From the NCBI GenBank assembly GCA_020852965.1, contig JADYZV010000178.1, positions 1 through 40,900 on the forward strand: a DNA stretch of 40,900 nt. The letters run 5' to 3'. This document shows positions 24,831-32,886 of the stretch, one piece after another. Position numbers and translations under genes: made by a program. Positions within the stretch are counted from its first letter, which is position 1; the number at the start of each line of letters is the position of its first letter. Origin of the DNA: Pirellulaceae bacterium. GTDB lineage: Bacteria > Planctomycetota > Planctomycetia > Pirellulales > Pirellulaceae. The notes below the pieces were generated by a model. The model made no database searches. It had not been told where the DNA came from and saw only the letters and a list, made by a program, of their open reading frames with translations.

Positions 24831-25370
24831 TTACTTCGGAGACACAGTACACATCATGCGTTTGCCAAATTGCTGCGGGGTGGCTTCGAGCTTGCCGTAG
24901 AGCAACAGCTCATCGAGAACGTTCTGCATGACGCGCTGGCCTTCTTCGATGTGCGCCATTTCGCGCCCACGGAAAATGACCGACACCTGCACTTTGTCTT
25001 TGTGCTTGAGAAATCCAACAGCCTGCTTGACTTTGTAGTCGATGTCGTGCGTCCCCGTCTTGGGACGCAAGCGAATCTCTTTCAGCTTGCCATGATGGGC
25101 GGCTGATTGCCCTTGCCGCTTCTTGCTCTTGTCGTACTTGTACTTGCCATAATCCATGATTCGGCAAACCGGTGGCTTCTCGGTGGCAGCCACTTCGACG
25201 AGATCTAAACCGGCATCGCGCGCGCGGGTCAAGGCAGCTTCGGTATCGAGAATGCCGAGCTGCTCACCTTCCTCACTGATCACACGAACTTGACGCTCGC
25301 GAATGTTGTTGTTAATTCTGGTCTGATCTGAATTCCTCTCGGTTTTTCGGTCTTTTCCTGGTAGAGCCAC
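24831..25370 (-). CDS. infC: Translation initiation factor IF-3
   Basis: IF-3 keeps the 30S subunit free of 50S and checks the initiator tRNA and start codon. The 179-residue product has the N-domain ([33 protein letters not shown]), the signature [20 protein letters not shown] in the helical linker, and the C-domain ([30 protein letters not shown]). Length and spacing equal those of typical IF-3. The start is GTG at 25370, preceded by GAAAGGGG some 13 bases away; no ATG is available upstream of the conserved RIN. Non-ATG starts are usual for infC and allow autoregulation by IF-3. The usual partners rpmI and rplT are not next to it: the next gene downstream is convergent and nine bases off. 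Confidence 0.97.
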   Translation of the reverse strand: MALPGKDRKTERNSDQTRINNNIRERQVRVISEEGEQLGILDTEAALTRARDAGLDLVEVAATEKPPVCRIMDYGKYKYDKSKKRQGQSAAHHGKLKEIRLRPKTGTHDIDYKVKQAVGFLKHKDKVQVSVIFRGREMAHIEEGQRVMQNVLDELLLYGKLEATPQQFGKRMMCTVSPK

Positions 25371-25707
25371 TGTGCTTGGGTTACCCCTTTCTAAAAGTTT
25401 GCATGGCGTACACCCGCCGCTTGCGACACTCGAAACTCGACTGATCGATGATGATACCGAGTCGAAGTGCGTGTCGCATTCAGCCTATCGAGCCGCAAAC
25501 GATGCCACTCGAAAAGGTCCCTTGCCAAATAATCGCGGCCCGCACCAGACGCGCAGGCTATGTACTGGCCGTAAGTATCCCATATTTCAGCCAACTACGT
25601 CAATATATTACGCATTTAAGTGTTAGCTGCCCCAAATTGGTGATCCGCGACCAGAAATCCGAAAAAACCCTTGAAATCAACACGATCTCGCGTGCCGCAG
25701 TACCCTC

Positions 25708-25827
25708 AGACCCCCGCGAGCTTGATCACTCACAGGTGAATCCGTTCAGTTGCTAGACCGCTTGCCGCATAATTCCCTCAGCCCCCCGCGAGCTTGACTC
25801 GCTGGTGAATCCGTTTTGTTGCTAGTA
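25708..25827. repeat. Two diverged copies of the 48-bp repeat (family D) in the gap before infC
   Basis: Copies at about 25708-25758 and 25780-25827 share CCCCCGCGAGCTTGA, GGTGAATCCGTT and TTGCTAG with the tandem array at 31038-31229. The rest of the gap 25371-25875 holds the infC leader and no gene that I can support. Confidence 0.75.
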
Positions 25828-25875
25828 CCGCCAATGCTGTGGCTCGTGCTAGGCGAGCCGGCGTGGGGCGACTCA

Positions 25876-27255
25876 TTACGATTCGAATTCCAGCGAGCCG
25901 ATCTTCAACGAGTGCATCGCGACGGACGTCAGTAGCATCAGGACAGCAGCCGCCCAAAATGCGACTCCCAGGCCTTGGCGACTCGCAAGCTCTCCCCAGA
26001 CCACTGAACCAATCGCCATCCCCAAAGCAAATGCCATTAAATAGGCCGCCATCCCCCGCGCGCGAAACTTGCGAGGCAAGTAGACTTGGGCCGTGGCGTT
26101 GAGCGTGGTCATGGCCGCCATCCAACAGGCGCCAATCAACAGCAAACTAGGCAGGATCACCCAAGCCGCTGTCCAGCTACCGATCAGCAACAGCACACCT
26201 GCAAAGCACCACTGGCTGGCGAGCAAGATCGATTCGCTCGAATACCGGCTACGGGCTATGGGTAGAATCCAAGCGGCGGCGATGGCGCCGATTCCAATCA
26301 TTCCCAAACAGGTTCCAAAGCCTCGCTCGCGGTAGCCCAGTCGCTCGGTAGCCACCAGCGCTAGTAGGCTCCACAGTATGCTGGCGGAAAACGCAAACAC
26401 CAGCACTCGTAACAAAGCATTTCTAAGCGGTGCTGAATTGCTGACAACAAACATCCCTTTTTTTAACTCGCCCATGAATTCCGGCGGCGAACGCGTTTGG
26501 TTGGATTCGATTTCTGGACTCCACGCCAGCAGTGCGGCAACGACGGCTAGAAACGATAGTGCGTTTAATGAGAAAGCAGCCCACACACCCAAATGCGCGA
26601 TGATCACGCCGGCCAGCACCGGCCCAAGCGAGCGAGCCAGATTGAAGGATACACTCCCAATGGATACCGCTGCCGGTACCATGGCTGGGGGAACCAAATC
26701 CGGCGTGAGCGCCTGCCAAGCCGGTTGGTTGAGAACCATCCCAATCCCCATACAGGCGGTTAGGACCAACAGCAACGTGGGCGTGATCATTCCCAGCGCA
26801 GCCAGTACGGCCATCAAGCCGGCGATTCCCAGCAACAACAATTGTGACGATACGAGCCACGTCCGCCGATCAAAGCGATCGGCCCACACTCCGGCAGGGA
26901 GCGCCAAGCAGAATACTGGAATTGTCATGGCGGTGCGCACAGCGGAGACCATGCTGGGACTGGGATCGAGCGAAGTCATCAGCCACTGCGCCCCGGTTTC
27001 GTGCATCCACGTTCCCATGTTGGAAAACAGGCCCGCGATCCAAAACGTGCGATAGGCGGGAATCGACAGCGGTGCCCAGGCGCGGCGATTGACACTCGCC
27101 CCACGTGCCGGCGATGAACGATTTGCCGGGGAGGAAAGATTTGCCGGCGGTGAAAGATTTGCCTGCGGTGAAAGATCTGCCGTCGGCGGGGGACCATCGG
27201 GAGAAGGGACCGCAGCGTGCGAACGCTTCGCTTCCTTTCCTTGGTATTCCTGCAT
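25876..27255 (-). CDS. Major facilitator superfamily transporter (MFS_3, EntS-like)
   Basis: Polytopic inner-membrane protein of 459 residues with about 12 hydrophobic helices. After a 55-residue hydrophilic leader the core starts YRTFWIAGLFSNMGTWMHET, the hallmark of the DUF894/EntS-like MFS branch. The loop 2-3 motif GVWADRFDRRTWL is intact. A short cytoplasmic loop near ESNQTRSPPEFMGELKKG divides the two six-helix halves. Such proteins export small molecules, for example siderophores, but no biosynthetic gene is adjacent, so the substrate is open. The leader contains a six-residue repeat (separate entry). The ATG at 27255 is the only start before it; a start closer to the core, at the GTG coding V in ARGASVNRRAW, cannot be excluded. 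Confidence 0.9.
   Translation of the reverse strand: MQEYQGKEAKRSHAAVPSPDGPPPTADLSPQANLSPPANLSSPANRSSPARGASVNRRAWAPLSIPAYRTFWIAGLFSNMGTWMHETGAQWLMTSLDPSPSMVSAVRTAMTIPVFCLALPAGVWADRFDRRTWLVSSQLLLLGIAGLMAVLAALGMITPTLLLVLTACMGIGMVLNQPAWQALTPDLVPPAMVPAAVSIGSVSFNLARSLGPVLAGVIIAHLGVWAAFSLNALSFLAVVAALLAWSPEIESNQTRSPPEFMGELKKGMFVVSNSAPLRNALLRVLVFAFSASILWSLLALVATERLGYRERGFGTCLGMIGIGAIAAAWILPIARSRYSSESILLASQWCFAGVLLLIGSWTAAWVILPSLLLIGACWMAAMTTLNATAQVYLPRKFRARGMAAYLMAFALGMAIGSVVWGELASRQGLGVAFWAAAVLMLLTSVAMHSLKIGSLEFES
27120..27191 (-). repeat. 18-bp tandem repeat in the transporter leader
   Basis: Four units of 18 bases (GATTTGCCGGGGAGGAAA type) at 27120, 27138, 27156 and 27174. On the minus strand each codes six residues of the type L-S-x-x-A-N, giving a flexible Pro/Ser/Asn leader. 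The frame is kept. Confidence 0.8.
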
Positions 27256-27359
27256 GACCTGCCAAACCTATAGTGTCTGAGTTGTCAGCTCAGATGAGAG
27301 TCGGTGTGCCTGGACTGCGACAATCGATCGCAGCCAAGCAGTTCCCTTTCCCATTTACT

Positions 27360-28265
27360 CTAGGTGACAACTCCCGATCTTCCAAGGGTACGCCTGTGCC
27401 AGCGAAGTGAGATCACGGCGATCAACAATGCCCATAGTGCACTTGGTTCGGGTACCGCCCCGTAAACGCTGCGTGCCCCCGCAATATCCTGAGCGGACAG
27501 TTGCCGATTGATGAAATTGCAACAGTTGGGAAAATCGTCGACATACATTACATCGCCTATGCCTTGAGCATTGGGACCATCAGTGGAATGCCCAAGGCCG
27601 ATAGCGGCATGCCCTAACTCGTGCAGTACCAAGCCTTCCAAATCGTTACTGTAAGTGCCGCCGTGGTAGAACACGTCGTCTTCGCTCCCGGCGGCTCGGA
27701 TAAACAATGAATCCAAATTGATTAAGATATCGCCGGCCACAGGGTCGGGGAAATTGATTGCATCTCCTGGGGGTCCATAGCCCACTGCGCCGACAAAGGA
27801 GAACCCAGAGCCAGCCAGGGAATGAAAGCCACCGATGCGAATATCGATCGCAGAGGATGCCGGCAGACTTGGGTCGCCAGCAACCGCTCCATTGTCGGCA
27901 ACGTGTTGGAATTCGATACGCCCAGGTGATGCAGCGGACCAAGTATTGAATGCATTCTGAATCGCGCTGTCGAACGAGCTTGCGCCATAAACACCATCGA
28001 AAGCACTGCGCAAACCATTCAAGCTGCTTCCCGCCCCGGTACCTCCGCTAATCTCACCGGTCAACGGATGTGCTGCACTGAGCGTAGTCCCCTCACTCAT
28101 AAAGGACCAAGTGATCACACCGCTACTGGTACCAAACTGGCGATCGCCCCACTTCGACCCTGCTCCGTTTCCGAATGTTATAAAATCGGCCTGCACTGGA
28201 GCGATCCCGCCGCACAGCACAACTAGTGACAAGCAAGCGGAACAAGTAATGCATTTGAAATTCAT
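27360..28265 (-). CDS. Secreted matrixin-like zinc metalloprotease with PEP-CTERM anchor
   Basis: Exported protease of 301 residues. A signal peptide (MNFKCITCSACLSLVVLCGG, cleavage near VQADF) leads to a metzincin-type domain. The zinc site HELGHAAIGLGH occupies residues 215-226 with all three His and the catalytic Glu, and VMY follows as the Met-turn candidate. The C-terminus has VPEPS, a hydrophobic helix (ALWALLIAVISL) and WHRR, a complete PEP-CTERM sorting signal, so it is probably processed by an exosortase and linked to the cell surface. The ATG at 28265 has AAGGAG nine bases upstream and is chosen over the ATG at 28286. Substrate unknown. It stands alone between the transporter and HDOD genes. 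Confidence 0.9.
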   Translation of the reverse strand: MNFKCITCSACLSLVVLCGGIAPVQADFITFGNGAGSKWGDRQFGTSSGVITWSFMSEGTTLSAAHPLTGEISGGTGAGSSLNGLRSAFDGVYGASSFDSAIQNAFNTWSAASPGRIEFQHVADNGAVAGDPSLPASSAIDIRIGGFHSLAGSGFSFVGAVGYGPPGDAINFPDPVAGDILINLDSLFIRAAGSEDDVFYHGGTYSNDLEGLVLHELGHAAIGLGHSTDGPNAQGIGDVMYVDDFPNCCNFINRQLSAQDIAGARSVYGAVPEPSALWALLIAVISLRWHRRTLGRSGVVT

Positions 28266-28274
28266 CGCTATGAT

Positions 28275-28280
28275 CTCCTT
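28275..28280 (-). promoter_or_regulatory. Ribosome binding site of the PEP-CTERM protease gene
   Basis: AAGGAG lies nine bases before the ATG at 28265. Strong Shine-Dalgarno sites are rare in this window, so this one decides the start and suggests high expression. Confidence 0.75.
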
Positions 28281-28475
28281 TAGCAAGATATCATATCGAT
28301 TTATCTATGATCATCGCGTCTCGGTTTTGCAAGTCCCACCAGGTCAATTATGCCCGAATAATCGCAAATACGACCCTGCTCCCCCCAGGTTATGAAGGTG
28401 GTCGAGTGCGCCTTCAGAGGGGCAAACGGATTCGCTGCTCTCTTTCAATTCGAAAAGCGGTCACTGCGAAACGAA

Positions 28476-29420
28476 CTATTCGGCCAAAAACCATTCGGTC
28501 AAACTGCGCTCGGGGATGGCGAGTTTCATGATGGGCGCAAATTCGGCGAAGGTAGCGTCGGCCTCAGCCAAAATCTCTTCGATCTTTTCTGTGGCTTGAG
28601 GTGCCAAACGTGTCAGTCCAGCCAAGAACTCATCGCGCTCTGTCCACTGCTCGTCTCGGCAGGCAGGCAGGAGCGAAGCGAGCGCCACGCAAGCCGCGTC
28701 GCGTTGCGGTGGATCGACATCTAACAGCTCATCTAAATTGGGATGTCGCTCGATCAGCGTGGCAAACTCCTCGGGTAGTTTCCAGTTGCGAACCAAGGCG
28801 GCAGCGGCTTGGGCATGATCCCAACCGAACAGTTCTTGTTCTAGCTGCGAAAGACGCAGCCTTTCCACGCCACATCGCTCAATGAGACCTTCGTACTGCG
28901 TAGGCAACTCCTTTAGCAATAGCGGAATGGCCATGTCTTGCAAGAGCGCGGCTGCAAACAAATCCTCGGCATTGGCCAATTGCAACGACTTGCCCAAAAT
29001 CCGCGCAAAGACCGCGCGGCGCAAGGAGTCTTGCCAAAGTTTCTTCAAATCGAATGGTCCGAACTTAGGATCGGGGACCAAACTGAAAACAGCGCTCCAC
29101 AACGCAAAATTCTTGATCGTTCGCACGCCAACCAATGCCAAGGCTTGCTTGACACTCGATATTTCACGCGTGAATCCGAAATAGCTCGAATTGACAAACC
29201 GCAACACTTGCCCCATCAGCCCAGCATCCGCCTCGATCGGTCGCGCGAATTCGGCCGGACCATTGCTCGCATCCTGCGATAGTTCCAAGAGTCGAATAGC
29301 CGTTTGTGGCAAAGCAGGCAATTGAGCCGATTCGAGTATTTGCTGCAGATTCGAGTTCGGCACATCATCCGCTTGAAGAACGTCAAATTGGAGTGAGTCG
29401 GTGGTTTGTGTTTCAGCCAT
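28476..29420 (-). CDS. HDOD domain protein
   Basis: Cytoplasmic signalling-type protein of 314 residues. The HDOD core begins ILESAQLPALPQTAIRLLELSQD and continues through ADAGLMGQVLRFVNSSYFGF, ISSVKQALALVGVRTIKNFAL and LFAAALLQDMAIPLLL. HDOD domains resemble HD phosphohydrolases but lack the metal ligands, and here too the HD pair is replaced (LLQDMAIP). No GGDEF, EAL, CheW or receiver domain is attached. HDOD proteins act in signalling, motility or stress regulation through protein contacts; which one applies here cannot be told. Start ATG at 29420, no clear Shine-Dalgarno. Monocistronic. Confidence 0.9.
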   Translation of the reverse strand: MAETQTTDSLQFDVLQADDVPNSNLQQILESAQLPALPQTAIRLLELSQDASNGPAEFARPIEADAGLMGQVLRFVNSSYFGFTREISSVKQALALVGVRTIKNFALWSAVFSLVPDPKFGPFDLKKLWQDSLRRAVFARILGKSLQLANAEDLFAAALLQDMAIPLLLKELPTQYEGLIERCGVERLRLSQLEQELFGWDHAQAAAALVRNWKLPEEFATLIERHPNLDELLDVDPPQRDAACVALASLLPACRDEQWTERDEFLAGLTRLAPQATEKIEEILAEADATFAEFAPIMKLAIPERSLTEWFLAE

Positions 29421-29629
29421 CAGCGGATGCTCTTTCTAGCGGCGAAAAATGTTGGTGTGGGCTACGATTGAGGGGCTCAATCTGGTCGCTGCAAATCTAG
29501 GTCAAAAGCCTGACCAAAGCAAATCAACAACCGAGGCTGCAAGGCAACAGTTTGTCGCTGCGCGCAGGTGGTCCCATACGATTGCTTCCATCGTTACAAT
29601 CGCACATTCCAAGGCTGCGAACGCCCTTC

Positions 29630-29728
29630 GAATGCAAAATGACAAATAGAAACTGAAAACTGAAAAACTCCAGGAACTCTTTTGCTCTCCAGTTGCATTT
29701 TCAATTCGTCAATTATCATTTTGCATTC
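29630..29728. repeat. Palindromic element in the 395-base gap
   Basis: Perfect 13-base arms GAATGCAAAATGA (29630-29642) and TCATTTTGCATTC (29716-29728) enclose 73 AT-rich bases. The region is much richer in A and T than its neighbours. No gene is seen in the gap 29421-29815. Confidence 0.6.
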
Positions 29729-29773
29729 TTGAATTAAAGTTGACACAAACCTCGTCGTTCGGTGATTTGCAAC

Positions 29774-29794
29774 AACTCCCAACTCCCAACTCCC
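29774..29794. repeat. AACTCCC heptamer repeated three times
   Basis: Three perfect direct copies of AACTCCC end 21 bases before the start codon of the AMP nucleosidase gene. They lie in the expected 5' leader, so a change of copy number would move the leader by seven bases. Confidence 0.8.
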
Positions 29795-29815
29795 AGCTTT
29801 CTATGCGAGACTCAC

Positions 29816-30991
29816 ATGACGCAGCGACTGACGATTGAAGGCGATGATAACCAGCGGCTGATCGCGTCGATCGATGCTGCCTGCGACTGGATGGAACAAG
29901 CCTATGCGGCCGGAAGCTACTCGAAGATCACCGTGTTGCGGCAATGGTCCAAACACAATCCAACCATCTCGGGGAAAATGGCTCGCCCCTCAGCCTACCG
30001 CTGGTACTTGCGGCGAGAGTTGCTGCGACTGGCCAAGAAGGGGGCACAGATTGTAGTCACTCGGGCCCAGCCTCGCGTCGATTTGAATTCACCTGGGCTG
30101 CTGCAAACGATCGATGAAACCAACTTCGATCACACTCTCAAGAAAGCTTTTCTGTTCGGCCCAGAACGAGCCGAATTGTCGATCGCTCGACTCGAGCACT
30201 ATACCAGTACGCCAGTCGAAAGCTTTCAACGCTACGTGCTACTGACCAACTACCAGATGCACATCAACGCCTTCTGCGAGATGTTTCCCGAATGCCATCG
30301 CCCGCAACGGCCCGACGCGCAGATGCCCGCCTATCACCAAGTCGCTGTGGACAACAGCGGTATTTCCATTGTCAACATTGGAGTTGGCCCCTCCAACGCC
30401 AAGACACTCACCGATCACATCGCCGTGCTGCGGCCCGATGCGATGCTGATGGTGGGGCACTGCGCGGGAGTGCGCAACCACCAAGAGATCGGCGACTTTG
30501 TACTCGCCTCCGGCTACATGCGCGACGATCATGTGCTCGACCAAGCCCTGCCGCGCGCAGTCCCCATCGCCCCTAGCTTTCTACTCAATCGCTATCTGGC
30601 CAAGATTCTCGACACGCGGCGCTTGCCCTACCGCTATGGCACCGTCTACACCACCGCCAACCGCAATTGGGAACTAGCCCTGCAACAAGCATTGCGGGAT
30701 ATCAAGCTCAGCCGCAGCGTCGCCGTCGATATGGAATCGGCCACGGTGGCCGCCAACGGCTTTCGCTATCGCATCCCCTGCGCCACGCTGCTGTGCATCT
30801 CCGACAAACCGCTGCATGGCAGCCCCAAGCTACCGGAAACGGCTAAGTCATTCTACGACAAATCGAAAGTGCAGCATCTGGAAATCGCTTGCGCGGCACT
30901 CGATATGGCGCGACACGAATACCCCGATGGCATCCCCAACAGCGATCTTCGCGCCATGGACGAACCGCTGCTCGGTGGCTTGGAGGCGTAA
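29816..30991 (+). CDS. amn: AMP nucleosidase
   Basis: Hydrolyses AMP to adenine and ribose 5-phosphate in the cytoplasm, adjusting the adenylate pool. The 391-residue protein has the AMP-nucleosidase N-domain (AYAAGSYSKITVLRQWSKHNP, PSAYRWYLRREL). The C-terminal nucleoside-phosphorylase fold shows VNIGVGPSNAKTLTDHIAVL, MLMVGHCAGVRNHQEIGDFVL and the substrate-binding VDMESATVAANGFR followed by the acid-base region LCISDKPLHG. It is somewhat shorter than the E. coli enzyme (484). The ATG at 29816 is chosen; upstream extension to 29762 would run through the heptamer repeat. Confidence 0.94.
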   Translation: MTQRLTIEGDDNQRLIASIDAACDWMEQAYAAGSYSKITVLRQWSKHNPTISGKMARPSAYRWYLRRELLRLAKKGAQIVVTRAQPRVDLNSPGLLQTIDETNFDHTLKKAFLFGPERAELSIARLEHYTSTPVESFQRYVLLTNYQMHINAFCEMFPECHRPQRPDAQMPAYHQVAVDNSGISIVNIGVGPSNAKTLTDHIAVLRPDAMLMVGHCAGVRNHQEIGDFVLASGYMRDDHVLDQALPRAVPIAPSFLLNRYLAKILDTRRLPYRYGTVYTTANRNWELALQQALRDIKLSRSVAVDMESATVAANGFRYRIPCATLLCISDKPLHGSPKLPETAKSFYDKSKVQHLEIACAALDMARHEYPDGIPNSDLRAMDEPLLGGLEA

Positions 30992-31037
30992 TCCCCCCAG
31001 CCTGCTTGCCACTTCGACACATCAGTCTAGTGACTAG

Positions 31038-31229
31038 TAGACCCCCGCGTGCTTGCCACGCCGGTGAATCAGTTTTGTAGACAGCTAGACCCCCGCGTGC
31101 TTGCCACGCTGGTGAATCAGTTTTGTAGACAGCTAGACCCCCGCGTGCTTGCCACGCTGGTGAATCAGTTTTGCAGACAGTTAGACCCCCGCGTGCTCGC
31201 CACGCTGGTGAATCAGTTTTGCAGATAGA
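31038..31229. repeat. Tandem array of four 48-bp units (family D)
   Basis: Units start at 31038, 31086, 31134 and 31182, each beginning TAGACCCCCGCGTGCTTGCC and ending GGTGAATCAGTTTTGTAGAC plus a short tail. They differ at only a few positions. A partial unit (CCCCCAGCCTGCTTGCCAC) lies before at about 30994. The units abut with no spacers, so this is not CRISPR. The array fills the gap between convergent genes. Diverged copies occur at 25708-25827. Confidence 0.92.
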
Positions 31230-31281
31230 TCGAGCGCCCAACGCCCCGCTCGAACTTCGCTCGACTACCAACCAACCCGAC

Positions 31282-32604
31282 TTACAACGACGGCTCGATC
31301 AGAAAACCTGGCTTGGTCTCGGTCAAGATCTCGCGTACCGCTAGCCTGTCTGCGTCGGTGAGTCGCTCATAGCCTTCCGGCGTCGTCTTGGCGGCCAATA
31401 TCTCCGTCATACGCTCTTTGACGTATTTCATCATCTGGGCGGGCAGCGCATCGAAGGCGTCGGTGTAAATCAAGTAGCTGCAGGGATACTTGAATAGATG
31501 TTGTGACAGGTCGAGCTGCCGCAGCCCGCGTCCTTGAGCATCACCGCGCCATTGGGGATTGCTGGGGTTTTGGAATGTCTCCGTAAACGGGGTCACGCTC
31601 TCGATGGGGCACTCGAATTGGATCTCGTCTGCAAACAGCATATAACGCACCAGCGCTTCACCCGCAGCGGCGATACGACGCCCAGTCGACGGACTGACCG
31701 TATCCTCTGGCCGGTCGAGCGCCTCGTTGATGCCCCGATCGTAGTAGCCGGCGATTCGTGTCTCGAAACTGGCCCTGGCGATGAAATTGTGCATTTGAGT
31801 TTGATGCTCGAGCACCATCAGCGCCACAATATCGCTGGTCGGACGCAGGTACGGAGACGTATCGAACAACTCTTCCAATTGTCGACGATTCGAACCCGCC
31901 TCGCGATCGATCTTCTCGGGCTCGCTGCGATCCAAAGCAAAGACATTTCCCATGTGACGCATGTTGCCGTGCAAGCCGGTAACGTACCAGCCGCCAAACC
32001 GCTCATCGAGATCAGTCGTATGGTCAGTAACATAGGTACGCGTTCCGCTGCGTGGGCGACCGTTGTTGTCCGAATAGACACTGCGCACCAAGTAGCCCGG
32101 AACCCCTTGCGTTCGGTTGGTCGCGTGGCACGTCAAACACTGGCCACGATCGCGAACGATTTTCGGCGGCTGGGTCGGGTCTTGGTCGATCGTATAAAAC
32201 ACGGCCCCCTGCTCGCTATCGGTCGCCGCAATCTCGACCACGTCGCCGCGCTGGCACCAACCCACATAGATGTCATCGTTGAAGTACAACGCGCGCGGCG
32301 TGCGCGGGCTAATCTTATGTAGCTGCAGCGACGTCTTGGAAAAGACCAGCGTTTGCGTGTCAGGGCTAATGTTTAGTTTTTCAAGCACGCTCGGCAACCA
32401 ACCATGCTCGTCGGAATACTCAAGCGTTTCGCGTCCTTCGTCAATCGCCCGCGACAATAACGCGACTGCATCGTGTGCTTCGGCTTGCCCGTAGTTGATT
32501 GGAGCTTTCTCAAAGTCGAGCTGCGCTAGCGCGGGGACTGCGGGGAACAAGCACAGGCTGGTGAGCACGATGAGTACGGCTGGTAGGGATGCTGGTAGTC
32601 GCAT
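31282..32604 (-). CDS. Secreted mono-haem c-type cytochrome-like protein of unknown function
   Basis: Exported protein of 440 residues. The ATG at 32604 begins a clean signal peptide (MRLPASLPAVLIVLTSLCLF, cleavage near PALAQL); an upstream ATG at 32658 adds 18 polar residues and is rejected. One haem-binding CLTCH lies at residues 156-160, preceded by PPKIVRDRG. The protein has many conserved-looking Trp/Tyr/His segments (NDDIYVGWCQRGDVVEI, RFGGWYVTGLHGNMRHMGNV, EHQTQMHNFIARASFETR) that suggest an enzyme rather than a small electron carrier. I know similar sequences only as conserved hypothetical proteins. It is divergent from the PSCyt gene, and the 282-base gap between them (32605-32886) must hold both promoters; none can be placed. 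Confidence 0.82.
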   Translation of the reverse strand: MRLPASLPAVLIVLTSLCLFPAVPALAQLDFEKAPINYGQAEAHDAVALLSRAIDEGRETLEYSDEHGWLPSVLEKLNISPDTQTLVFSKTSLQLHKISPRTPRALYFNDDIYVGWCQRGDVVEIAATDSEQGAVFYTIDQDPTQPPKIVRDRGQCLTCHATNRTQGVPGYLVRSVYSDNNGRPRSGTRTYVTDHTTDLDERFGGWYVTGLHGNMRHMGNVFALDRSEPEKIDREAGSNRRQLEELFDTSPYLRPTSDIVALMVLEHQTQMHNFIARASFETRIAGYYDRGINEALDRPEDTVSPSTGRRIAAAGEALVRYMLFADEIQFECPIESVTPFTETFQNPSNPQWRGDAQGRGLRQLDLSQHLFKYPCSYLIYTDAFDALPAQMMKYVKERMTEILAAKTTPEGYERLTDADRLAVREILTETKPGFLIEPSL

Positions 32605-32886
32605 AGCACTCGCTTTCAGGTGGGATTGGGAAGATGGCGCGCCGCTCCCAGTGGTCAATCTTTCGGAAACTCGGGACTTTCCGAAACTCGGTAGCCACCA
32701 TCACCAGACGGTGGCAGGCTGCGGTCTGGCAAACGCAGCGACGACATACCCTGATTCTAAGAAACTTAAATCTGAATGTCAAGGTGTAGATATAGCCCGG
32801 CGGTACTTTCGGATGCCGATTTCGAGCCAATAGTGTAGAATAACAGGCAACAGAAACGCCCATATTACATTTTTCCTAAGAATTCT

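Noticed and set aside
31038-31229. Possible CRISPR array
   Set aside because: The 48-bp units abut directly, there are no unique spacers, and no cas gene is present.
30843-31271. Minus-strand frame with KTDSPAWQARGG repeats
   Set aside because: It is the translation of the 48-bp array and runs antisense into the AMP nucleosidase; mentioned as a finding but not called a gene.
31534-32322. Plus-strand open frame of 262 codons
   Set aside because: Antisense to the secreted haem protein, which has a signal peptide and CxxCH; the plus frame has no recognisable features.
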